NCBI RefSeq assembly: GCF_024213195.1 | Contig: NZ_JANAVF010000003.1 | Location: forward strand, 395,420-459,419 | Direction: 5' to 3' | Source of the DNA: Streptomyces sp. TBY4 | Lineage (GTDB): Bacteria > Actinomycetota > Actinomycetes > Streptomycetales > Streptomycetaceae | DNA: 64,000 bases | In this document: positions 8,474 through 19,602 of the stretch, piece after piece | Layout: every line of letters starts with the position of its first letter | Numbering within the stretch: the first letter of the stretch is position 1 | Notes under the pieces: generated by a model | Told to the model about the DNA's origin: nothing | The model's database searches: none | What the model saw: the letters and a program-made list of their open reading frames with translations, nothing else | Made by a program: the position numbers and the translations under genes

Positions 8474-9847
8474 ATGAGTTCCGCCCTGATCACGCTGGAC
8501 GCACTCGGGCCCTCCGGCCCCTTCCGCGCACGCAAGCGGACGACGGTCACCGACGTGACGGGTGCGCCGGTCGCCGAACTCAGCCTGGTTCCCAAGCTGT
8601 TCGTGACGCGCGCCATGACCGCGCTGCGGAAGGCCTCCTCGCTGCCCGCCGCCGAGCGGATGGCGGCCCTGGAGCGGGCAGGGCGGATCTTCGCCGAGGA
8701 GGTCATCGACGGCCTGTCCTTCCTCGACTACGAGCACACCGTCAGCCGCGTCTCCGGCGTGCCCATCGGGGTCGTCCGGGCCGCGACGGCCGCCATCGTC
8801 GAAGCCACCGAGCAGTCCCGGTACGCCGCCTTCCAGGCGCGGCCGGTCGGCGCCGTGGACGACTGGCGCGCCGATGCGACCCGCAACGGCAGCGCCGTGT
8901 GGACGCGGCGCGGCGACGTGTTTGCGGTGCACGCGGCGGGCAACCACCCGGGCCCGCACTCGCTGTGGGTGGAGGCCCTGGCCCTCGGCTACCGGGTCGC
9001 CGTGCGGCCCTCGCGCCGCGAGCCCTTCACCCCGCACCGGCTGATCTCGGCCCTGCGGGCCGCGGGCTTCGGCGACGACCAGGTCGTCCTGCTGCCCACG
9101 GACTACGAGGCGGCGGACGAGATCCTGCGCAGCGCCGACTACGGCCTCGTGTACGGCGGCGACGACGTCGTCCGCAAGTACGCGGGCACCCGCGTGCTGC
9201 CGCAGGGGCCGGGCCGCTCGAAGATGCTGGTTCCGGCCGGCGTCGACTGGCGCGACCACATTGACACCATCGTGGACTCCATCAGCCACCAGGGCGGTGT
9301 GGCCTGCATCAACGCCACCACCGTGCTGATCGACGGGGACCCGGCGCCGCTCGCCGAGGCCATCGCCGAGCGTCTCGCCCTGATCCCGAGCCTGCCCCCG
9401 GAGGACGACAAGGCCGTCCTGGCGGTGCAGCCGGTGGAGGGGGCGCGGGCGATCGAGGCCTTCCTGCTCGCCAAGGCGGCCGGTACGAAGGCGCACCTGG
9501 GCGGTGACGGCATCGTGGAGGAGCTCGGCGACGGGAGCGCGGTCCTGCGCCCGGCCGTGCACCAGCTGGACCGTCCGGACGCGGAGCAGGCCGGCATCGA
9601 GCTGCCCTTCCCCTGCGTGTGGGTGGCTCCGTGGTCGCCCGCCGACGGTGTCGGGCCGCTGCGCAACTCCCTGGTGCTGACGGCGTTCACCGACGACGAG
9701 GCGCTGATCGACGAGCTGCTCGCGGAGCCCACGATCAGCAACGTCTACCTCGGCGACCACCCGACGTACTGGATCCGGCCGGGCGTCCCCCACGACGGCT
9801 ACCTCGGCGAGTTCCTGATGCGGACCAAGACCGTCATCCGCGACTGA
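8474..9847 (+). CDS. EhpG/GriC-like aldehyde dehydrogenase (aryl-acid reductase subunit)
   Basis: 457-residue aldehyde-dehydrogenase-fold protein. Catalytic Cys278 lies in GGVACINATTV, and AVHAAGNHPGPHSLW (about residues 151-165) occupies the place of the usual nucleotide-binding loop. In grixazone and griseoluteic acid pathways such proteins run in reverse, reducing the carboxyl group activated by GriD/EhpF to an aldehyde with NAD(P)H. ATG lies one base after the TAA of the EhpF-like gene, with GAAGGGG upstream. It converges on the nitrate operon across a terminator. LuxC-type fatty acyl reductase was considered, but its neighbours fit an aryl substrate better. Confidence 0.8.
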   Translation: MSSALITLDALGPSGPFRARKRTTVTDVTGAPVAELSLVPKLFVTRAMTALRKASSLPAAERMAALERAGRIFAEEVIDGLSFLDYEHTVSRVSGVPIGVVRAATAAIVEATEQSRYAAFQARPVGAVDDWRADATRNGSAVWTRRGDVFAVHAAGNHPGPHSLWVEALALGYRVAVRPSRREPFTPHRLISALRAAGFGDDQVVLLPTDYEAADEILRSADYGLVYGGDDVVRKYAGTRVLPQGPGRSKMLVPAGVDWRDHIDTIVDSISHQGGVACINATTVLIDGDPAPLAEAIAERLALIPSLPPEDDKAVLAVQPVEGARAIEAFLLAKAAGTKAHLGGDGIVEELGDGSAVLRPAVHQLDRPDAEQAGIELPFPCVWVAPWSPADGVGPLRNSLVLTAFTDDEALIDELLAEPTISNVYLGDHPTYWIRPGVPHDGYLGEFLMRTKTVIRD

Positions 9848-9867
9848 GTCGTCCCGCTCGACCTCCA

Positions 9868-9895
9868 CCCCTCCCGGCCCCGTGGCCGGGAGGGG
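9868..9895. terminator. Bidirectional terminator
   Basis: 12-bp perfect stem (9868-9879 with 9884-9895), loop CCGT, followed by TCTTC. It separates the rightward aryl-acid reductase pair from the leftward nitrate operon. Confidence 0.8.
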
Positions 9896-9905
9896 TCTTC
9901 GGCGT

Positions 9906-11117
9906 TCAGTGCGCTCCGGCCAGCAGCCGGTGGCCCGCCGCCGGCACCCCCCGGCCGAGGAAGGGCCGCAGTTCGCCGTAGGCGGCGGCGTCTCCGACGA
10001 GGACCCCGCCCAGCAGGGTCCGGCCGTCCCCGTCCAGGACGAGCTTCGCGTACGTCCCGGCCGCCCCGTCCCGCCGGCTGAGTTCCAGCGATCCCGCGGT
10101 GCTCCCGTGGGCGTCCCCGAAGCTCGCCACCTCCACTCCGAGCAGCTTCAGCCGCGTGGACATGTCCGCCTCCCCGAACGGCTCCCCTTCCTGGCCCATC
10201 AGCTGGCGGGCCACGGAGGCGGCCATCCGGTAGCCGGGTGCGGCCAGCCCGTAGCAGCGCCCGGCCACCGCCGCGCACTCGCCGATCGCCCAGACGTGTT
10301 CGTCCTGGGTACGGCAGTACTCGTCGACCAGGATCCCGCCGCGTTCGCCGGTGGCCAGACCCGCCGGTCCGGCGAGCTCGTCCCGGGGACGCACACCCGC
10401 CGAGAACACCACGATGTCCGCTTCGAGGGTGGAGCCGTCCGCCAGCGCGACGCCGTTGGCCCGGCCGTCGGGTCCCGCCTGGATCGAGGCCGTCGCGACA
10501 CCGCAGTGGATCCGCAACCCCTTGTCCCGGACGTGCCGGGCGAGCATCTCGCCGCCGTCCGGGTCCACCTGGAGGGGCATGAGGCGCGGGGCGAGCTCCA
10601 CCACGTGCGGCTCCATCCCGAGCAGCCGCAGCGCGTTCGCCGCCTCCAGGCCGAGCAGGCCGCCGCCGATCACCACCCCGGGGCGGCCCGGTACCGCAGC
10701 CTCGCGGATCGCGTCGAGGTCCCCGAGCGAGCGGTAGCCGTAGCAGCCGGGCAGGTCGTGGCCCGGTACGGGCGGGATGAACGGCCGGGATCCGGTGGCC
10801 AGCACCAGGGCGTCGTAGCCGATGACCTCGCCGGTGGTGGTGGTCACGGTCCGGGCGGCGCGGTCCACGCGGTCCACGCCGGTGCTCAGCCGGAGTTCCA
10901 GCAGCGGGTCGTCGAGGAAGCCCGGTGCGGCCAGCGCGAGGTCCGAGGCGCTGCGGCCGTCGAGGTACGAGGAGAGCGCGACCCGGTCGTAGGCGGGGTG
11001 CGGTTCCTCGGCCAGGATCACGATCCGCCAGCGGCCGGCCGGGTCGAGGGACCGCAGCTCCTCCACGAGGCGGTGCCCCGCCATGCCGTGTCCGGCCACG
11101 ATGAGCGTGCGGTTCAT
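9906..11117 (-). CDS. NirB-type NAD(P)H/FAD oxidoreductase, short form
   Basis: 403-residue two-dinucleotide-binding-domain flavoprotein resembling the N-terminal part of NirB. It shows the first FAD loop (GHGMAGHRL), LATGSRPFIPP, the NAD loop (IGGGLLGLEAA) and the second FAD motif (AIGECAAV). It lacks a C-terminal [2Fe-2S] (BFD) domain and any siroheme domain, so it cannot itself reduce nitrite. Its ATG overlaps the stop of the preceding flavoprotein gene as ATGA. Likely role: electron delivery to the nitrate reductase, or a redundant copy. Last gene of the operon. Confidence 0.8.
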   Translation of the reverse strand: MNRTLIVAGHGMAGHRLVEELRSLDPAGRWRIVILAEEPHPAYDRVALSSYLDGRSASDLALAAPGFLDDPLLELRLSTGVDRVDRAARTVTTTTGEVIGYDALVLATGSRPFIPPVPGHDLPGCYGYRSLGDLDAIREAAVPGRPGVVIGGGLLGLEAANALRLLGMEPHVVELAPRLMPLQVDPDGGEMLARHVRDKGLRIHCGVATASIQAGPDGRANGVALADGSTLEADIVVFSAGVRPRDELAGPAGLATGERGGILVDEYCRTQDEHVWAIGECAAVAGRCYGLAAPGYRMAASVARQLMGQEGEPFGEADMSTRLKLLGVEVASFGDAHGSTAGSLELSRRDGAAGTYAKLVLDGDGRTLLGGVLVGDAAAYGELRPFLGRGVPAAGHRLLAGAH

Positions 11118-12519
11118 GGGGTGTCGGTCCCTTCAGATGGACGGAACGTGCCGCACAGGGCGCGTACCGCGTCCGTGCAGCCGCCGCAGCCGGTGGTGGC
11201 CCGGGTCGCCGCGGCGATGGCGGGCAGGTCGTGGGCTCCGGCCCGGCAGGCCTCGGCGAGGGTGTGCTTCGTGACGTTGTTGCAGCGGCAGATCACCGCG
11301 TCGTCGGGCAGTTCGCCCTCCTCCGCCGGTGCCACGCCGAGCAGGAGTTCCAGGCGCCCCGAGGGCACCGGCAGACCGAGCTCGTAGAGCCGGCTCACCG
11401 CGGCGATGGCCCGCGGCAGCCCCATCAGGACCGCGTCGGTGATCCGCTCGCCCTGCATCCGCAGCCGGGCGTACCGGCCGCGCGCCGGGTCGGTGAAGGT
11501 GAACAGTTCGGTGCCGTCGGCACCGTCGGTGGTGCCCGGTCCGCCCCGGCCCAGCTGCACGAGGTCGAGGCCGGGCACCCGCAGCCGGGTGACCTGGCGG
11601 GTGCCCCGGTGCCGTACGTCGGCTCCGGTGAGGTGCCGGGCGAGGGTCTCCGCCTGTTCCCAGGCGGGTTCGAGGTGCCCCGCGGCGTCGCCCGGGTGCT
11701 CCGCGCAGTCGCCGATGGCGTGGATGCGCGGGTCGTCGGTGCGCAGCAGGTCGTCGACCACGACGCCCGAGCGGACCGTGAGCCCGGCCCGGCGGGCGAG
11801 CCCGGTCTCGGGCGCGGCTCCGGTGCACAGCAGCACGACGTCGGCCGCCAGCACCCGGCCGTCGTCGAGGACCAGCTTCCCGTGGTGGTGCTCGGCCGCC
11901 TGCCGGCCGCAGTGGACCTCCACGCCCATGCCTTCGAGCCGCCGGGTGAGCAGGGTGCCCGCGACGGAGTCCAGCCGCCGGTCCAGCGGATGCGGCCCGC
12001 GGTGCACGAGGGCCACCTCGTGGCCCGCACGGCGCAGGGCCGCGGCCGCCTCCACCCCGAGCGGTCCGGCGCCCAGGACGACCGCGTTCAGCGGGGGTGT
12101 CCGGCCGAGCCGTTCGGCGTCGGCGAGGGTGCGGAGCGCCAGGACACCGCGCTCGGGGGAGGCGCCGCCCGCCGGAACTCCGGGGATCTCCGGGAGGACG
12201 GGCCGGGCTCCGGTCGCCAGGACCAGGGTGTCGTAGGGGTGCGCGGCCCCGTCCCGTGTGTGCACGAGGCGGCGTCCGCGGTCGATCCGGGTCACGGTGA
12301 CCCCGGTGTGCAGCCGGGTGCCGGGGGGCGGCGCGGGCAGCGCGAGCGCGTCGGGCGGCAGGGTGCCGTCCAGGACGGAGGTCAGGAGCACCCGGTTGTA
12401 CGCGGCTCCCGGCTCGGCGCCGAGGACGGTGACGCCGCCCCGGTGGCCGTGGTGGTGCAGCCGCTCCACGAACCGGTTCGCGGCGGGCCCGTTGCCCACC
12501 ACCAGCACCTCGCCCGCGC

Positions 12520-12523
<4 letters not shown>
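11114..12523 (-). CDS. NasB-like nitrate reductase electron-transfer flavoprotein with [2Fe-2S] domain
   Basis: 469 residues. The first about 390 form a NirB/rubredoxin-reductase-like FAD/NAD(P)H module (VVGNGPAANRFV, LATGARPVLPE, VLGAGPLGVEAA, AIGDCAEHPG). The last about 60 carry a BFD-type [2Fe-2S] domain with the ligands ICRCNN and TGCGGC. This is the architecture of assimilatory nitrate reductase electron-transfer subunits such as Bacillus NasB. The GTG start at 12523 overlaps the nitrate reductase stop as GTGA, which supports coupled translation and excludes the longer upstream start. Role: pass electrons from NAD(P)H to the molybdenum subunit. Confidence 0.85.
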
Positions 12524-14626
<2,103 letters not shown>

Positions 14627-14649
<23 letters not shown>

Positions 14650-16021
14650 GGCGGGTTCCGGCGGGGACGCGCTGGACGGCGGGCTCGGCGTCGGGGCGCT
14701 TGCGGAGGTAGACCGCCCAGGTCACCAGGACGCACACCAGGTAGAAGCCGAGGAAGGCGAGGAAGGCGGGTTCGCCGGACTTCGCGGGGCCGCCGTAGGC
14801 CTCGCGCAGGACCAGGTTGACCCCGACTCCGCCGAGGGCGCCGACCGCACCGGCGATGCCGATCACCGCGCCCGAGAGCCTGCGGGCCTGGGCGAAGGCC
14901 TCCGTCGCGTCGTGGCCGGAGGTGACGGCCACCTCGGCCCTCTTGGCGAAGGCCACCGGGATCAGCTTGTACGTCGAGCCGTTGCCGATGCCGGTCAGTA
15001 CGAACAGGGTGGTGAATCCGAGGACGAAGAGTGCGAAGGATCCCCGGGCGGAGGCCAGCAGCAGGACCCCGGTGCCCATGGCCATCGCGCAGAAGGTGCA
15101 GAGGGTGATCAGGGCGCCGCCCCACCGGTCGGAGAGCAGCCCGCCCACCGGCCGGGCCAGGGAGCCGAGCAGCGGTCCGAGGAAGGTGTACGAGGCCGAC
15201 TCCAGCGGGGTGGCGCCGAACTGGCTCTGGAGCACCAGCCCGAAGGCGAACCCGTAGCCGATGAAGGAGCCGAAGGTGCCGACGTAGAGGAGGGAGATCC
15301 ACCAGGTGTGCGGGTCGCGGAGGGCTTCGAGCTGGGTGCCGGGTGCGGCGCGCACCGCTGCCACGTTGTCCATCTTCAGTGCGGCGAGGAGCGAGGCCAG
15401 CACGATCAGGGGGAGGTAGACGGCGATGACGTAGGCGGGGTGGGAGCTGCCGGCGGTGGCGATGACGAGCAGGCCGATCAGCTGGATCGCCGCGACGCCG
15501 AGGTTCCCGCCGCCCGCGTTGGCGCCGAGGGCCCGGCCCTGGAGGTGCCGCGGGAAGAGGACGGCGATGTTCGTCATGGAGGAGGCGAAGTTGCCGCCGC
15601 CCACCCCTCCGGCGGCGCCGATCAGCAGGAACACCCAGAGCGGGGTGCCCGGTTGCTGGACGAACCAGAGCGCGGCGAGCGTGGGGACGAGCAGGACGGC
15701 GGTGGAGAAGACGGTCCAGTTGCGGCCGCCGAAGCGGGTGACCGCGTAGCTGTAGGGGAGCCGCAGCAGGGCGCCGACCAGGGTCGGGACGATGACGAGC
15801 AGGAACTTCTCGGCCGGGGTGAAGCCGAGGCCTATCTCGGGCGACATGAAGAGCACCAGGACCGACCACATGCTCCACACGGAGAAGCCGATGTGTTCGG
15901 AGAGGACCGAGAGGATCAGGTTGCGGCGGGCGGTCTTCCGGCCGGACCGCTGCCAGAACTCCTCGTTCTCGGGGTCCCAGTCCTCGATCCAGCGTCCGGT
16001 CTCGGGCCGTGCGGGCTTCAT
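14627..16021 (-). CDS. NarK-type nitrate/nitrite transporter (MFS)
   Basis: 464-residue major facilitator with about 12 hydrophobic segments. The family signature GGVGGGNFASSMTNI lies in TM5, and a second glycine-rich segment in the second half (GAVGALGGVGVNLVL) matches the nitrate-signature repeat. The N-terminal WDPENEEFW motif is common to actinobacterial NarK proteins. It would import nitrate or exchange nitrate and nitrite. First gene of the nitrate operon, with a promoter carrying the shared operator about 60 bases upstream of its ATG. Confidence 0.92.
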
Positions 16022-16081
16022 GGCATCTCAGCTTCCTGCTCGGGGCGTTGTCCGTCCTGGCGGGGGACTTTCTCCCCACTG

Positions 16082-16115
16082 ACTGAACCATACAGTTCAG
16101 TTCAGTTGAATTCAA
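16082..16115 (-). promoter_or_regulatory. Promoter with shared operator, copy 1 (nitrate operon)
   Basis: A 20-bp inverted repeat, ACTGAACCATACAGTTCAGT (16082-16101; 7-bp arms, 6-base spacer), is extended by further GTTCA repeats to 16110. On the minus strand it lies in a promoter with -35 TTGAAT (16115-16110), 17-base spacing and -10 TATGGT (16092-16087); the predicted transcript start is about 60 bases before narK. The 29 bases 16082-16110 are identical to 23111-23139. The rest of the 162-base gap holds no gene. Confidence 0.8.
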
Positions 16116-16183
16116 TGGCGAATCCGGAGGAGGGGGAGGAGCAGGGGAGGAGAGGTTCAGTGAGGCTGAGGATGCGGTCGGGT

Positions 16184-17608
16184 CTACGGCCGCGCCAGCG
16201 CCCGGTCCACCAGCGGACCGGCGCCCCCGGTGTAGGTCGCGGGATCGCACAGCCGCGCGCGTTCGTCCGCCGTCCAGCGGCCGTGCAAGGCAGGCTCCTC
16301 GGCGAGCAGTTCGTGCAGGGGCCGGCCGCTCTCCTCGGCCGCGGCCGAGACCCGGGTCAGCAGTTCCTTCGCCGCCACCTTGCCCAGCAGCGGGGCCAGT
16401 ACGGCCGCGATCCGCTCGGACACCACCTGGCTGCCGGTCAGTTGGAGATTGGCCCGCATCCGCTCCGGCCTGGGGACGAGGCCCTCGGCGAGTTCGGCGG
16501 CCGTCGCGGCCGCGCCGCCGACCAGTCGCAGGCATTCGCGCAGCAGCTGCCACTCGGCGTGCCACACGCCGCCCGACCGCTCGTCCTCCGACACCAGGCA
16601 CTGCACCAGCGCGGCGGAGAGGGCGGGGACCTGGAGGGAGGCACTGCGCAGCAGCGTGCTCAGGACCGGGTTGCGCTTGTGGGGCATGGCCGAGGAGCTG
16701 CCGCGGCCGGCCACGGCGGGCTCGGCGACCTCGGCGATCTCGGTCCTGGCCAGGGTCTGCACGTCGAGGGCGATCTTGCCGAGGGCGCCCGAGGCGAAGG
16801 CGAGCGCGGCGGCGAGGTCGGCGATCGGGGTGCGCAGGGAGTGCCAGGGCAGTACGGGCCGGGCGAGGCCGGTCTGTGCGGCGTAGGCGTCGACGAGCCG
16901 GTCCAGGTACTCGCCCGGCTCCGGCCACCGGCCCGCGCCGTCGATCCGGGCGTACTCCAGGTATCCGGCGAGCGTTCCGGCGGCTCCGCCGAGCGATACC
17001 GGCAGTCCGCCGTCCTGGACCCGGGCCAGCCGCTCGTCGGCGTCCAGGACCAGCGACCGCCAGCCGGCCGCCTTCAGCCCGAAGGTGGTGGGTACGGCCT
17101 GCAGGGCGAGGGTGCGCCCGGCCATCCCGGTGTCCCGGTGCTCCCCGGCGAGCACGGCCAGGGCGGCGGCGGTACGGGCCAGGTCGGCCCGGATCAGCTC
17201 CAGGGCCCGGGAGGCCACCAGCATGGCGCCGGTGTCGAAGATGTCCTGGCTGGTCGAGCCGCGGTGGACGTACTCGGCGGCTTCGGCGTCCTCGGCGGCG
17301 ACCACCCCGGTCAGCGCCCGCACCATGCCGACCACGGGGTTGGCGGTCTCCCGGGCGGCGAGGGCGAGGGCCCGCAGGTCGAGGTTCCCGGCCCGGGCGG
17401 CCGCGGTGATGACGTCGGCTGCGGACTTCGGGAGGGTGCCGAGTTCCGCCTGGGCGCGGGCCAGGGCGGATTCCGCGTCGAGCATGGCCTGCAGCCAGGC
17501 CAGATCGCAGACGGCTTCCTCGACCGGGGTGCCGGCGCGCACCGGGGACAGCAGCCCCGCGTCGGTGAGCACGTCCTGCCGGCCGGCGGGAGTAGCGGGG
17601 GCGCTCAT
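16184..17608 (-). CDS. creD-like: CreD-like nitrosuccinate lyase (fumarase/aspartase superfamily)
   Basis: 474-residue member of the adenylosuccinate lyase / carboxymuconate cycloisomerase branch. Conserved regions are HRGSTSQDI (about 115-123) and the flexible catalytic loop GSSSAMPHKRNP (303-314). In cremeomycin biosynthesis CreD splits nitrosuccinate into fumarate and nitrite. The assignment rests on fold plus the directly coupled CreE-like gene: its ATG overlaps that gene's stop as ATGA. Adenylosuccinate lyase or PcaB would be possible from sequence alone, but no purine or protocatechuate genes are nearby. It ends just before the nitrate operon promoter, on the same strand. Confidence 0.8.
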   Translation of the reverse strand: MSAPATPAGRQDVLTDAGLLSPVRAGTPVEEAVCDLAWLQAMLDAESALARAQAELGTLPKSAADVITAAARAGNLDLRALALAARETANPVVGMVRALTGVVAAEDAEAAEYVHRGSTSQDIFDTGAMLVASRALELIRADLARTAAALAVLAGEHRDTGMAGRTLALQAVPTTFGLKAAGWRSLVLDADERLARVQDGGLPVSLGGAAGTLAGYLEYARIDGAGRWPEPGEYLDRLVDAYAAQTGLARPVLPWHSLRTPIADLAAALAFASGALGKIALDVQTLARTEIAEVAEPAVAGRGSSSAMPHKRNPVLSTLLRSASLQVPALSAALVQCLVSEDERSGGVWHAEWQLLRECLRLVGGAAATAAELAEGLVPRPERMRANLQLTGSQVVSERIAAVLAPLLGKVAAKELLTRVSAAAEESGRPLHELLAEEPALHGRWTADERARLCDPATYTGGAGPLVDRALARP

Positions 17609-19602
17609 ACCAGGACTCCGGTCAGGTCGGTCTCGGCCGGCAGCGGTGCGACGTCCGCCGGGACCGGGGCGGAGACCGTCAGGGCGAGCACGGACCGGGC
17701 GATCGCGTCGGAGTCGCCGAGGGTGACCGAGTCGACGCCCGGGCGGATGCCGGCGGCCGTCACCCAGTGCACGGACTCGGTGGGCACCCCGTACGCGAAC
17801 CGGCGCGGGTGGGCGCGGCCGCGCGCGTCGAGCAGCCGGTAGGGGCGCTCGGTGACCGCCAGGCCGCCGGACTCGTAGCCGGAGCCCTCGCCGCCGGAGA
17901 TCCGGTACGTGGTGCACTGCTCGGTGTCGAGCAGGTGGCGCAGCAGCGGGTCGTCGGTGCGTCGCAGGTCGGGCTCGGGCAGCCGGGCCTCGATGAGGAC
18001 GGTGGCGCGGACCGCGGGTCCGGGCACCTGCCGGTTCTGGAGGATGAAGGTCGCCTGGTCTCCGGCGGCGGTGTCGACGCGGATCTCCGTACCGGGACCG
18101 GTCAGTTCGAGCACTCCGGCCTCGATGAGGGCGATCATCTCCTCGATGCGGGAGGCCGGCGGGCCGATGGAGAGGAAGGCGTTGAGCGGGGTGTACCAGC
18201 CCTCCAGGTCGTCGCGGTGCGAGTCGGCGGTCAGGCCGCCGTGGTCGACGGCGAGGCGGATCTCGTTGCGCAGGTCCCGCATCGTGTCCAGGGCCGCCTT
18301 GAGCGGGCCGCTGAGGTTGCCGGCCTTGGCCTCCTTCACGTCCTGCTCCAGGTACGCGACGAGCCAGGTGCTGAAGTCCGAGCGGCTGGTGAACTCCCGG
18401 TCGCCGTAGGGGCGGGAGAGCCGGTTCCAGCTCCAGCGCTCCGCCGCCTCGATGCCGTAGGCGTCCAGCAGCGCTTCGCGGTCCTGCTCCTGCTCCAGCG
18501 ACAGGAAGCGCGCGGTGAACCCTTCGCTTTCGCTGCCGCGGCCCTTGTTCTTCAGCAGGGCGCCGTAGTAGACGCTCTCCGTCTCGCGGGAGATGAGCGG
18601 CCACAGGTCCTCGGAGAAGCTGATGCCGTCGCCGTCCGCGGAGCGCCGGCGCATGTCGGCGATCGCCTCGGGGGTGAGCAGGCGCGGCAGGTAGCGGCCG
18701 TAGGCGCCCTTCTCGTTCTCGCCGCGGGCGTGGTACGGGATCCCGCGCCGGGAGAAGGCGTACAGCTTGGGCTCGTCGCCGGAGGGCTGGTAGGTCAGGC
18801 GGCCGTCCTCGCCGCGGACGTAGCTGCCGCCGCGGCCGGCGGTGAAGAGCGCCATGTGGTCGAAGAAGTTCAGGCCCAGGCCGCGCAGCAGGACGTTCTG
18901 GCCGGGCTTGACGACGTGCAGGTTGAGGTCCGCGGGGTTGGCGGGCGTCACGTAGGTGAGGTGGTGGATGCGGGCGAGGCTCGCCGTCTTCGCCTCGCGG
19001 GGGGTGAGCCGGGCCGGTACGTGGCCCTGTGCCATCACGATGGCGTCCAGGTTGTTGAGGCGGACGCCGTTCTCCAGCCGTACGCCCTGCGGTCCGCCCG
19101 GCACGCCGTGCGTGTCGGCCATGGCCACGGCGCGGGAGGCGTGCACCTCGACGGTGACGTGGGCGGGGGCGTTCGCCACGACGCGCTCGAAGGTGGCGCG
19201 CAGGTAGCTGCCGTAGAAGGCGCGGGTGGGGTAGGTGTTCGGGCCGAGCCGGCGGGCCTCGTCGACGGTGGACTCGGGGAGTCCGGCGGCGGCCGCGCCG
19301 CCCTCGGCGATGCTCCGCGCCCACTCGAAGAGGGTGGGACCCGGCTCGATCGGGCCCTCGGTCTGCACGCTGTCGTCGGTGTAGATGGTGATCTGCGAGG
19401 CCACCGTGTTCATCAGCAGGTGCTGCGACTGGTCCGGGCGCCACACCTGGCCGGCGCCGGGCGCCGAGGGGTCGACGACGTGGACGGTGACCGCGCTGTG
19501 CGAGGGGCTGCGGCGCTCGTTGGCGGCCAGCCGTTCCAGTACGGAGAGCCCGCGCGGGCCGGCGCCGATGATCGCGATCTGGCTGTGTCCGTTGGTGCTC
19601 AT
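17605..19602 (-). CDS. creE-like: CreE-like L-aspartate N-monooxygenase (FAD/NAD(P)-binding)
   Basis: 665-residue flavoprotein with an N-terminal GAGPRG dinucleotide loop (residues 13-18), HLLMNTVASQITIY, and a second glycine-rich segment LLRGLGLNFFDHM, the layout of the large FAD/NAD(P)-binding family containing CreE. CreE oxidises the amino group of aspartate in three steps to nitrosuccinate. With the overlapping CreD-like lyase it would release nitrous acid (the ANS pathway). It overlaps the upstream hydroxylase gene by 4 bases (ATGA). An ornithine/lysine N-hydroxylase role is less likely given length and partner. Confidence 0.82.
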   Translation of the reverse strand: MSTNGHSQIAIIGAGPRGLSVLERLAANERRSPSHSAVTVHVVDPSAPGAGQVWRPDQSQHLLMNTVASQITIYTDDSVQTEGPIEPGPTLFEWARSIAEGGAAAAGLPESTVDEARRLGPNTYPTRAFYGSYLRATFERVVANAPAHVTVEVHASRAVAMADTHGVPGGPQGVRLENGVRLNNLDAIVMAQGHVPARLTPREAKTASLARIHHLTYVTPANPADLNLHVVKPGQNVLLRGLGLNFFDHMALFTAGRGGSYVRGEDGRLTYQPSGDEPKLYAFSRRGIPYHARGENEKGAYGRYLPRLLTPEAIADMRRRSADGDGISFSEDLWPLISRETESVYYGALLKNKGRGSESEGFTARFLSLEQEQDREALLDAYGIEAAERWSWNRLSRPYGDREFTSRSDFSTWLVAYLEQDVKEAKAGNLSGPLKAALDTMRDLRNEIRLAVDHGGLTADSHRDDLEGWYTPLNAFLSIGPPASRIEEMIALIEAGVLELTGPGTEIRVDTAAGDQATFILQNRQVPGPAVRATVLIEARLPEPDLRRTDDPLLRHLLDTEQCTTYRISGGEGSGYESGGLAVTERPYRLLDARGRAHPRRFAYGVPTESVHWVTAAGIRPGVDSVTLGDSDAIARSVLALTVSAPVPADVAPLPAETDLTGVLV

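Noticed and set aside
7369..9847. LuxE/LuxC fatty aldehyde (bioluminescence-type) pair
   Set aside because: The lid-less adenylating enzyme and its aldehyde dehydrogenase resemble EhpF/EhpG and GriD/GriC more, there are no luxAB genes, and neighbours favour an aromatic substrate.
16184..17608. Housekeeping adenylosuccinate lyase or PcaB
   Set aside because: The signature loop is shared by the superfamily, but the gene is translationally coupled to a CreE-like oxygenase and no purine or protocatechuate genes are near.
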